This document shows, in pieces, positions 20,994 through 30,300 of a stretch of DNA of 64,000 nucleotides. The notes under the pieces are model-generated. The model ran no database searches. It saw nothing but the letters and a program-made list of their open reading frames with translations, and had not been told where the DNA came from. This stretch comes from Isochrysis galbana. Lineage: Eukaryota > Haptophyta > Isochrysidales > Isochrysidaceae. A program made the translations under genes and the position numbers. Within the stretch, counting starts at the first letter, position 1, and each line of letters starts with the position of its first letter. The stretch spans positions 2,593,820 through 2,657,819 of the forward strand of contig CM030937.1 of assembly GCA_018136815.1 (NCBI GenBank), in the 5' to 3' direction.

Positions 20994-21906
20994 GGCGTGG
21001 TGGGAAAGGGGAGGGGGGGAGGGGGGAGGCGAGCGGGGGGGGGGGGACGGGGGGAGGAAAGCTGGGAAAGGGGACGGTGGCGGGGGGGGGGGGTCCGGAG
21101 AGGTGAGAGTTGGCGGTTGGTGAGAAGTGAAAGAGGGGGGGGGAGGGAGGCGGGCGCAGTGGGTGGGCGCGGGCGCGCACACGGCCGAGAGCGCGGGCGA
21201 CGGCGCGGCTCGCTCCTTGATGAGCCCGGTCGCCACCGGAGTAGGGGGTCAGGGTAGAGGAGAGAAGGCCCCCTTTCACAAAGAGAAAGAGACGCGAGAG
21301 CGCTGCGCTCGCGGCCGGGAGAGGGAGGGAGAGAGCGAGAGAGGCCGGGCCGGATGCAGCGCTGTCCCCCCCCCCTCTCCCCCTCTCCCCTCCCCCCCCC
21401 CCCCCCCCCCGGGGCTGGCCCCAACTCCCCCCCATCTTACTCTCTAACTCCCCCCCTCCCCTCCCCCCCCCACCCCGCCCTCCCCTCTCCCCCCCTTTCC
21501 CCCTTTCTTTCGCCTCCGCGCAATCGCCCCCCACTCCGCCCCCTCTGCATCTCCTCTGCATCCATCCCCCCATCATCTCCTCTCCACTCTGCTCCTCGCT
21601 CCTCCAGTAAAATACTCTAGCTAGCCCGGTCACCGGTCACCCAAAAAAGTACTTTATTTTACTGCCGAAGTGGCTCACGCCCCCGCCTCGTCCCCCAGCT
21701 CACGACCCATAACATCTTTCCTCCCTAGCCTGAAGGTTTGGCACGACGTGGTCCACGACGCAGTCGTCGTCGAAGGTGCGAGGGAGAGTGTTATAGGGTT
21801 ATAGTAGGACAAAATATTCGAAAGCGTCAAAATTTTGATCAAAATTTAGGTGCCCAACCCTCTCAAATTTTGACAACAAAATTTGGGCCCTTACAAAACA
21901 AAACTT
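20994..21906. promoter_or_regulatory. upstream region of pyruvate carboxylase, G/C-homopolymer rich
   Basis: The region contains repeated G runs at 21010-21150 and C runs at 21360-21500, giving strong strand asymmetry upstream of the carboxylase start. It probably includes the promoter. At 21820-21900 there is an AT-rich patch with inverted CAAAATTTTG elements, just before the 652-bp repeat. No gene is apparent. Confidence 0.4.
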
Positions 21907-22558
21907 TGACGAATTGGGATGGCCCATAGGGCCTGAGGGCAATGAGGAAGGAGGCAGACCGGCGGCAGGCGCGGCGGAGGAGACGACTTCGGAGACGCTG
22001 ACGGGCTGAGGCCCGTCAGCAGAGGAAGGCGGGCAGGCGGGCTTGAGCGAGGGCGAGGACGGCGGCGAGAGCGACATCGAGCGAGAGGCGAGAGGCGAGG
22101 GTGAGTGAGAGGAGGGCTGTGTTGGCAGGGGCTGGTGAGGCAAGGAGAGTTTGTAGGGTACGAGTGTTACGAGAGCGAGAGCGACGAGAGCGAGAGCGAC
22201 GGATGACGACTGACGACAGGACGTCGGATCCAACGATGCTGCGACACCGACTCACGAACACACTAGAATCATTCACCCAAACCAAGCAAAACATGAAATA
22301 ACCGAGACCCCACATCGCCGGTAACTCAAACACGTCGCGAGAGACAGAGAGAGAGAGCGAGAGAGAGAGAGAATCCGCAGCGACGGTCGGAGCGTGTCTT
22401 CGCTTTGGATTTTCCCACCAAGGCGGAAAGTCGAAGAGGAACGTTATGTCGCGCAACCACGGCGATCACATTGGATACAGATCGCAGCGAGGTATCCTTG
22501 CAATCGAAGAAATCTTGCTGTTGAGCGTGGACCTTCTAGACGTTTCTATCGAGCAACC
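21907..22558 (-). repeat. 652-bp direct repeat, 3' copy
   Basis: It appears identical to 25017-25668 in line-by-line comparison, offset exactly 3110 bases. It contains the first part of the retroelement ORF, which runs here into unrelated AT-rich sequence. Confidence 0.92.
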
Positions 22559-22577
22559 TTGTCGTGACGAGGCGCAG

Positions 22578-25343
22578 CTAACACTGGCGTAGACGTGATG
22601 AGCTCGATGAGGCGACGGATCGCTGTCTGGCACTCAGGCGAGGTCGGTCCGAAGCGTGTTCGAGCAAGACGCAAGCGTCGCGGGGCAATGTGGCCAACAG
22701 CTCGGTGGTTACAACCGAGGGACCGGCTCCCGTGTCGGCTAGAGTCTTGTTGACGGCGAGGGCGGAATCGACGATATAACGAGTAGGGCCCGTGGCGGAG
22801 TGACGGCAAACGATGAGATCGCGAACGTACAGGCAGTGGTGGGGGTATAGGCTTGGCGGCGTGTCGGAGACAAGCCTCGCCGGTACCTCCCTGGTCAAAG
22901 AAGCGACGACAGCAGGCTGGTTGAGAGCAGGTGTGAAACCCGAGGGAACGAAGGCGGCGTGCCGCTGCCTATGGTCGGCAATGACGTCAGCAACGGAGCG
23001 GCGAGCAGGGCGATCGAGCGGAGGCAGCGGTGGGTGCGAGTCCGGTAGGGCACCCAAGCCTAGGCGACATGGCGGCGTAGGGAGAAGAGCGAGGCGTTCC
23101 TGGTCCGACCAGGTAAGACGCAAGGCAGCATGCCAGCCCTCTGGCATGAACGTGTCCGGAAAGGAAACGGAGGCACACGTCTCCAAGAGAGGAGGCATTG
23201 GAACGAACGGCAATGAGGACGAGGGAGAGGGAGAGGGAGCAAGGATCGGCAACGCCTCCTCCTCTACCGCGGACGAGTGAAGGCGGACTTCCGCATCGAG
23301 CGCCGAAGCCAGCGATGGAGACAATGGCAACCAGGCATACGAGATCAAGCCTTGCGCACCGCGCACCGCCGTCCATATACGCCAGCGGTTGCGGACCCTG
23401 CGAATCATTCGAGCTGGACGGACGGGCAACAACGACGAGCGGGGCGATCCTAGCCACGGCCGCCACTCCATATCAATCGCGGCGACACTCGAAACATTCG
23501 AAGGCTCGGAACTGGAAGTGGAACCAGCCTGAGCCACTTGGCTGGATTGTCGATCGCGCGCTAGAGATAGGAGAGAGGCGGCGGACGTGGCCGGACGAGA
23601 AGGAGTACGGCGACAATAGTCCAAAACGACGGGCATCCACTGCATCGCCATCGCACCGGCGATGCCCACGTAGGTGCGGCTGCGCATCGAGCCGCGATGA
23701 GGGGACTTGGGAAGGTTTGCCATTGCGTGCTGGCGACCAGGAACAATGCAAGTCGGCATGAGCGGAGGAAGGTTGGGCGAAAGGTAGAGTCCCGTAGCCT
23801 TAGTGTGCCCCGTTCCATGTTGCCATGGATGGACATATTGCGTAGCTTCGAGACCCCCGAGTAGAGACTTAGCGTAGTGGTGCATTTTCGGGTTTTCCAC
23901 CGCTAGAAACGGAGCCCCGGCGTTCAGGCGACGGCGGAATTGCTTTGCGGCGGAGATCGTATCGGACATGCGCTGCGGGTTGGAGTGGATCCACCTTAAG
24001 CCAGCGTTCGAGAGATAGGTACACGGCGGGTGCGCGATAATCAAGTCCCATCCGAGGTCTTGGACGAGATCCGCGTCCCCTTCGAAGTGCGGAACGTAGT
24101 CGACGTCGGACGGAAACAAATCGCACGTCGCCACATCAGCGCCAGCAAGCAAAAACATGGACGAGACTACTCCACTCGTCTCGCCGATAATCAAGACGCG
24201 AGGAGGCGAGATGCCGTCGGTCTGCACGGCCTCGACGTCACGCCTTACGTCTCTGAGTGTGACACAAATTTCGTCGAAGTGGATAGGTAGCACCTGAGCT
24301 GGAGACTCAGGCGATCGGCTAGGGCGTAGAACAAGCTGCGCCGCCTCGGCAATATCTTTCGGCATTACGTGCGCGGCACCGTGAGCGGCGGCGCGTTGGA
24401 AAGCGAGATCGATAACGTACGAGAGGGTCTCGCCCTCCTTCAAGGAAGGGCGAGTGCGCGCGAGATGTATGAGCAAATCTTCAGCGGCCGGAACCAAAGT
24501 CAGGCACACTGAAAGCTGGCAAAGCGGAACGACAGCGGAAACGGAAACGGGACTGCGAGTGACCGGAATGGACGGAGACGCGGCGGCCAAGGTGGTCTCT
24601 TCACCACGAGATAGTCGACTTGGCGCGACCGAAGCGACCGAGAGGCGTTCGAGAGAGGCGCTGTAGGGCTCGTAGGCTGCCTCCGAGTCCGATGGCAGGG
24701 GTGGCGGTGCCTCGAGACATGCGCGAGAAGAGGGGAGGAATCCTTCCAGAGGATTATCCTCACCCTGGAAAGACTCGGGCTTGGACCTGCCTCCCATGGA
24801 CTCCGGCGGCGATGGCGGAGATGATGGCGGAGGCATCGCAGCGAGATCAGGAGGCGAGGCAAGAGAGGGCATCACCTCCCCCTGTGAAGGTGGTGGTGGA
24901 TGTCCGCCCGGAGAGGAGGAAGGGAACAGGGCAGGCATGATGCCCGACTCTGCAGAGGTTGGGGAGACCCCCATTGAGACGTCCAGCGCGGGACGCACCG
25001 AGTAGGATTCTACACCTGACGAATTGGGATGGCCCATAGGGCCTGAGGGCAATGAGGAAGGAGGCAGACCGGCGGCAGGCGCGGCGGAGGAGACGACTTC
25101 GGAGACGCTGACGGGCTGAGGCCCGTCAGCAGAGGAAGGCGGGCAGGCGGGCTTGAGCGAGGGCGAGGACGGCGGCGAGAGCGACATCGAGCGAGAGGCG
25201 AGAGGCGAGGGTGAGTGAGAGGAGGGCTGTGTTGGCAGGGGCTGGTGAGGCAAGGAGAGTTTGTAGGGTACGAGTGTTACGAGAGCGAGAGCGACGAGAG
25301 CGAGAGCGACGGATGACGACTGACGACAGGACGTCGGATCCAA
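22578..25343 (-). CDS. retroelement polyprotein: Pro-rich leader, C5-methyltransferase-like domain, retropepsin motif
   Basis: The frame has 921 residues. Residues 1 to about 300 are Pro/Ser-rich and could be a Gag-like leader. About 345-545 form a methyltransferase-like domain: a strand and loop RVLIIGETSGVVSSMFLLAG, then DLIIAHPPCTYLSNAG, whose PPC resembles the catalytic loop of C5 cytosine methylases, then a VENP motif. This arrangement is typical of phage and bacterial DNA cytosine methylase-like proteins. Near residue 880 is ALAVNKTLADTGAGPSVVTT, a retropepsin DTGA active site. Beyond about 900 the frame is probably junk, because the continuation to RNase H lies in another frame (22546-22645). 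The start at 25343 lies inside the direct repeat; a later ATG is possible. Methylation of DNA is inferred from motifs only. Confidence 0.6.
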   Translation of the reverse strand: MDPTSCRQSSSVALALVALALVTLVPYKLSLPHQPLPTQPSSHSPSPLASRSMSLSPPSSPSLKPACPPSSADGPQPVSVSEVVSSAAPAAGLPPSSLPSGPMGHPNSSGVESYSVRPALDVSMGVSPTSAESGIMPALFPSSSPGGHPPPPSQGEVMPSLASPPDLAAMPPPSSPPSPPESMGGRSKPESFQGEDNPLEGFLPSSRACLEAPPPLPSDSEAAYEPYSASLERLSVASVAPSRLSRGEETTLAAASPSIPVTRSPVSVSAVVPLCQLSVCLTLVPAAEDLLIHLARTRPSLKEGETLSYVIDLAFQRAAAHGAAHVMPKDIAEAAQLVLRPSRSPESPAQVLPIHFDEICVTLRDVRRDVEAVQTDGISPPRVLIIGETSGVVSSMFLLAGADVATCDLFPSDVDYVPHFEGDADLVQDLGWDLIIAHPPCTYLSNAGLRWIHSNPQRMSDTISAAKQFRRRLNAGAPFLAVENPKMHHYAKSLLGGLEATQYVHPWQHGTGHTKATGLYLSPNLPPLMPTCIVPGRQHAMANLPKSPHRGSMRSRTYVGIAGAMAMQWMPVVLDYCRRTPSRPATSAASLLSLARDRQSSQVAQAGSTSSSEPSNVSSVAAIDMEWRPWLGSPRSSLLPVRPARMIRRVRNRWRIWTAVRGAQGLISYAWLPLSPSLASALDAEVRLHSSAVEEEALPILAPSPSPSSSLPFVPMPPLLETCASVSFPDTFMPEGWHAALRLTWSDQERLALLPTPPCRLGLGALPDSHPPLPPLDRPARRSVADVIADHRQRHAAFVPSGFTPALNQPAVVASLTREVPARLVSDTPPSLYPHHCLYVRDLIVCRHSATGPTRYIVDSALAVNKTLADTGAGPSVVTTELLATLPRDACVLLEHASDRPRLSARQRSVASSSSSRLRQC

Positions 25344-25668
25344 CGATGCTGCGACACCGACTCACGAACACACTAGAATCATTCACCCAAACCAAGCAAA
25401 ACATGAAATAACCGAGACCCCACATCGCCGGTAACTCAAACACGTCGCGAGAGACAGAGAGAGAGAGCGAGAGAGAGAGAGAATCCGCAGCGACGGTCGG
25501 AGCGTGTCTTCGCTTTGGATTTTCCCACCAAGGCGGAAAGTCGAAGAGGAACGTTATGTCGCGCAACCACGGCGATCACATTGGATACAGATCGCAGCGA
25601 GGTATCCTTGCAATCGAAGAAATCTTGCTGTTGAGCGTGGACCTTCTAGACGTTTCTATCGAGCAACC
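25017..25668 (-). repeat. 652-bp direct repeat, 5' copy
   Basis: This is the upstream copy relative to the minus-strand ORF, and the ORF start at 25343 lies within it. It carries a GA-rich patch at about 25450-25485, as in the other copy. Confidence 0.92.
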
Positions 25669-25770
25669 CCGAGTAGCAACCAAGGGAGGAGAAAACCAAA
25701 AACCAACGGGACCAAGGGCTTCCATCTTCCATGCAACTTGCATCAAGGGGAAAGATAACCCAAAACCAAA

Positions 25771-25885
25771 GCAGCGAATCTAAATCAATCTCCAAGGGGA
25801 GATGGCAAACCAAGGACCAAGGAGAAAGATTCCCTCACCCAAGCAGCGAACCTAAATCGATCTCCGAGGGGAGATGGCAAACCAA
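25771..25885 (+). repeat. two imperfect 43-bp direct repeats
   Basis: Units at 25771-25813 and 25843-25885 share GCAGCGAA, TAAATC and GGGGAGATGGCAAACCAA with few differences. They lie upstream of the 5' copy of the 652-bp repeat and could be part of the same element's leader. Confidence 0.8.
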
Positions 25886-26934
25886 ACCTGATTGCCCCCA
25901 GAAGCAGGTAAAGAAACGCGGGGAGATAGCGAATTAAACCTTTTGCGAGGCGCCTGGGAGGAAGAAAGGTGTGGAAACTTCCCTTCTCTTCGAGAGAAAG
26001 AGAGAGGGCGCTCCACAACCCTAGATCCTAGGCGTCCACGCGAAGTTTTTGACCGAGAACGAGAACGAGAGAATTATAACGATAAATACCGAACGAAGAG
26101 GAGAGAGAAGCCTAACGAGCGTCGATTCGCGAATGCGACAAACTTACGTTTAAGCCAACCCCCCTTCCCCAGTTCCCTCTTATCGGAGATACTGGATTAT
26201 TCGGGGATCGGGGATCGGGGAGGCCGTGCGCCGTAAGCGCTGCCTCGGCTAGGAGTTGGAGAGAGGGGACAAGAGATTGTGGTATCGTCGTCACTCTGAC
26301 GCTGCTTTATTCTGTTTCCCCACAGAGAGTCCGTCCATGCTATCCGCTATATCCGTTGGTGCTTTTACTTGGGGGTCTCTGTTATCTGTTATGTTACGTG
26401 ATGTTTCGTATGTTTAACCCTCTCGCCGCCTGCAATAGGTCTTCAGACGGTGCCAGGTTGAAATCTTGTCCACCGTGTAGAGGGGGCTTCTCATTTTTAA
26501 TATGTTTGTTGCTCGGGGCGTGATGCCCCATATTCTCCACTAGGACGACAAGAAAACTCTCCGACTACCAGAAGGCGAGCTATCTTTGTTATTTGTGTGA
26601 GGTACTTGTAACCGTCTAGCAGGTGCATCCCAAGGTGTGCGTTCGTTCAAGCAGACAAAAGGAGAAAATCGGCCCCCCCTATTCTTGCAACCCCGCGTCT
26701 TCTGAATCCATCGATGGGGGTGTGTGGGCGCGCCATCGTCGCCCGCTTGAACGAAGCTGAAGAAGAGAGCAGAGAGCTCGGTCGGACGAACTGAGTGCCG
26801 CGAGGAGGGGGGGGAGAGGGCAGAAAATACGGGAAAACGGGGAGGTACAGAGAGATAAGAGAAGGGTGTGCCTATGCGTCTGTGTGTGTGAGAGAGTGTG
26901 TGTAGGTCGGGTCGACGCCGAGAGAGGGCTACTC

Positions 26935-26936
<2 letters not shown>
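25886..26936. other. intergenic region, no gene; copia-type PBS-like heptamer
   Basis: No gene is supported. TGGTATC at about 26279-26285 resembles the initiator-tRNA primer binding site of LTR elements but has no coding sequence beside it. G-rich and GT-rich stretches lead into the microsatellite. Confidence 0.35.

Positions 26937-26980
<44 letters not shown>
26937..26980 (+). repeat. (GA)n microsatellite
   Basis: About 44 bases of uninterrupted GA repeat lie roughly 330 bases upstream of the LRR gene start. The 330 bases between are pyrimidine-rich on the plus strand and probably hold the 5' UTR and promoter. Confidence 0.95.
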
Positions 26981-26982
<2 letters not shown>

Positions 26983-27313
26983 ATATCTACATAGATAGAG
27001 GGGCGAAGTGTCGGAGGGGACCGGCGAGAGAGACGTCTTGGAGCAAGGGGAGGGAAGAGAGGCGCGTTAAGAGAGAAGTAGTGATAAGTAGAGTGAGGAG
27101 AGAGAGAAGAGAGCACCGCGAGGGTGCCGAAGACGCCTCTACTTTCTCTCTCTCTCCCCCTCCCTCTCTTTCCAGCCGGTCCCTCCCTCCTCCCATCTCT
27201 CGTCCCCCCCACCTCTTCCCCCCCCCCCCCCTTCTCTTGGCTTTCCCTCTCCCATCCCTTTCCCTCCCCCGCCCCTTCGAGCAATCCCTCGATTCCTTCC
27301 TCTGGCTCGCGCC

Positions 27314-30300
27314 ATGGAGGCAGAGGAGGCTCCACCAGCGGCCGCTCTCGAGCCGCACACAGCCGATCTCTCGCACACCTCAGTCAGCTCGGTTGAGCTC
27401 AGCCGGTTGCCGCTCTCGCTGACGTGCCTCGACCTGAGCCGATGCGGCCTCGAGACCATTCAGCCGCTGAGGTGCGCGCGCACGATGTGGCTGCCGCCCT
27501 TCCTGCTCCTGCCATCCTCGTGTGCTCAGCTTGCCCACTGTCCGTCATGTACAGGCGGCTGCACCAGCTCGAACTGCTCAACCTGAGCTACAATAGGCTG
27601 AGCGGCGTGATGGACGTGCAGCCGCTCCGCCGGATGAAGGTGCTCTACCTCCGTTCGAACCGCGTCTCGTCGCTTGTGCCATTAGCTTCGCTGCCTTCAC
27701 TGCACTCTCTCGACCTTGAGTGCAACGCGCTCGCTTCTCTCGATGCGCTGCTGCCGCTATGGGGCATGGCGCAGCTTACTGAGCTGCGGCTCCGCGGCAA
27801 CATGATCCCGGAGGCCACATACCGCCGGGCGTGCCGGATGCAGCTGCCCGCCCTCCGCCGGCTCGACGGCCTCGTGATCCATCCAGCAAGCGGATCAAAT
27901 AGCGGTGCAAGGTCGCCCACCGCGCTGCTGACGAATCCAAAGGAGCGGAGCCTCGCGTCCCAGCCAGAGGTGCTACAAGCCCAACGCGCGCTACAAGCAG
28001 CATTTGCTGCAGAGATGGTGTCGTCTAGGGGACAAAGCCTGGCCAGCCGCGAGGCACCGCCTGAGCCGGCAGTGAGCCCGGCGCAGCTGCAAGCTCGAGA
28101 CGAGCCTGCTACAGCCTCGGAGGTGCACGCGTCGCCAACGGCGATTCCGCCCAGCCCCTCCTCCCCGCCACCCATCCCGGCCGGTGCGGCCACACATGAG
28201 AATGTGAGCGACGCCGTCGATCGTGCGCCTGCCGGCGAACTTCTCCGCGGGCTACCCCAGGTGTTTATGGATGCTGCGTCCGCCGCCGCCGCCGAAGCGG
28301 ATACTGCGGTGGCCAGCTGGAACGTCGAGTCAACCGTCGTACGAAGCGAACTGCACCGCCTGGAGACCGAGCACTTGGAGTCGGAGGCGCGCCACCAGCG
28401 AGAGCTCAGTGCATGCGCTCGATCCGCCGCATTACAGGTCCGTAAGAGCCCCGCGACGCGTTCGGAAGTGCCAGGTGCACAGCTTACATACAATCGGTGC
28501 GGCTGGTCCACACCGTCCGGCAAGACGCTCTGTTGCCGTACACGCGGCTGTCATTCGGGGCAGCGCGCTGACTCGCCCTCGGCCTGCGCAGGTTGAGGAG
28601 CTGTCCGAGGCGCTCGAGCGAGCCGAGCGCCTAGTGGCGTCTGCGATGGCCGAGAATAAGGAGCTTGTGGCGGAACGGCTCGCCCTTCAGGTCAGGCCTG
28701 TGCACGCACGGTGGTTCAGCATGCTGGGCACTAACAGGATAGTAGAGGTACACAGGCGAGGCAGGTCCACTAACAGGATAGTAGAGGTACACAGGCGAGG
28801 CAGGTCTTCGGCAGGCCGATGTCCGTTTGCCTAGTGGGCGGCAAGTCACGGTATGAGCGCAAGGAGCGGGTCAGCGGATAAACGCTGCACTTCTGACGTT
28901 GGGCCGGGCTTTGTAATGGTGGCGTGAGGCATCACCCGACTGCTCATGCCCGTAGGCGCACCGGGCTGATGAAGCAGAGCGGTATGAGCGTGAGCGGCAG
29001 CAAGCCTATCACCACGCCGCCACGGTCGAAGCGGATCTGCGTCATGAGCTTCAAAGCGCACTCGAGGCGGCATCTGCCTCGCTCACCGCCGCACGACAGG
29101 CGGCGGAAGGCGCGCGGGATGTGGGTAGCGAGGCTCGCGAGGAGAAGAACGTGCTTTCAACTGTAGCGCGAGAGCGCGAGGCATCGCTTATGCGGCAGGT
29201 AGAGGCAGCTGAGAAGCGTGAACAGCTCGCTCGTGAGCGCATTGAGTATTTGGAGGCTGAATTGGGAACAGCGCGTAAAGCGCACGTGCTGACCATGGCC
29301 GACCGCTCACTGCTGGAAGGCGCGGAGGCGCGCGCGCGTGACGCGCGGCTTGGCTCCTTGGAGACCACCACGGCGCTTGCAAGCATGAGGCGGGAAGGGG
29401 ACAGGCTGCGTCGCGCCCTGGCGGAGCAGCGGGGGACCGAAGAAGCGCTCAGAGCCGAGCTTGACTCGATGCGCTCACAGATAGAGCAATCTCAGTCGGC
29501 TGTGCGTGAGGCCGAGGCGCGAGCGGCGCGCGCAGAGGCTGCTGCCACTCTGGCCGAAGGACAGAAAGAGGCCGCCGTCCGCCGCGCCGAGGACGAAGTA
29601 GAACGTGCTGCCACCTCCATCCGCGAGGCGCGGGAGGCGGAGCGGGAGGCCCGTCGTAGCGCATCAGAAGCGGAGGAGGCGATCGCTGAGAGCGCGCGTG
29701 ATGCTGAGATGGCGCGTGCTGCGGCTGAGCGGGCGGAACGTGATGCTGCGCAACAGGCTGAGGAGGCAGGTAGATTGCGCAACGCTATCACGGCGCAGAC
29801 GGATGCGCTCCGTGAGCGTGCGGACGGGGCAGACGCGCGCGCTGCTGACGCAGAGCAGCGTGCTGCCCACGCTGCCACGCGCGCAGCACGACTCGAAGCT
29901 GCGTTGGAGGAGGCGCAGCGCGCGCACGAGCTGGCGTCAAAGGAGGCCTCGACGGCGCTGCGTGAGGCAGAATTGCAGTCAGAGGCATCGGCGGCATCCG
30001 CCGCGTCTGCACTTGCGCGGGCTCGTGAGGAGATGCACCGCAGTTCGGAAGCTGCTCTACAAGAGGCAGCCGCAGCAGCGCAACGAGAGGCAGAGGCGCG
30101 CGCTCTCGCGCACGCTGCGCGTGTCGAGGCGGAGGCGGCACGGGCGGCAGCAGCTGAAGCAGAGGAGCGAATGGCAGCCGCTGAGCGCGCACTCCGCGAA
30201 GAAAAGGCCCGGGTCAACGCACTGCGAGTTGACGGTGATGGGGAGTCGAGTGATGCTGGGATGCTACGGTTCGTGGCGACACCGCCATCAACACGGAGCA

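Larger units (their letters stand above)
21907..25668 (-). mobile_element. gypsy-like retroelement derivative flanked by identical 652-bp repeats
   Basis: Two direct repeats (21907-22558 and 25017-25668) appear identical and bracket 2458 bases. On the minus strand the interval encodes a Pro/Ser-rich leader, a cytosine-methyltransferase-like domain and a retropepsin-like motif. After a frame change it then encodes ECQTAIRRLIELITSTPVLA, which matches the start of the RNase H segment of Ty3/gypsy polyproteins. The reverse transcriptase core is absent, so this looks like an internally deleted copy. The repeats lack clear TG...CA ends, and neither a primer binding site nor a polypurine tract is obvious. 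They may be LTRs or a tandem duplication. Confidence 0.65.

Noticed and set aside
20994-21236. Upstream extension of pyruvate carboxylase
   Set aside because: The extension is Pro/Ser low complexity; the ATG at 20993 gives a normal presequence and family length.
26279-26285. TGGTATC primer-binding-like site as evidence of another LTR element
   Set aside because: A heptamer alone is weak, and no adjacent LTR end or coding sequence was found.
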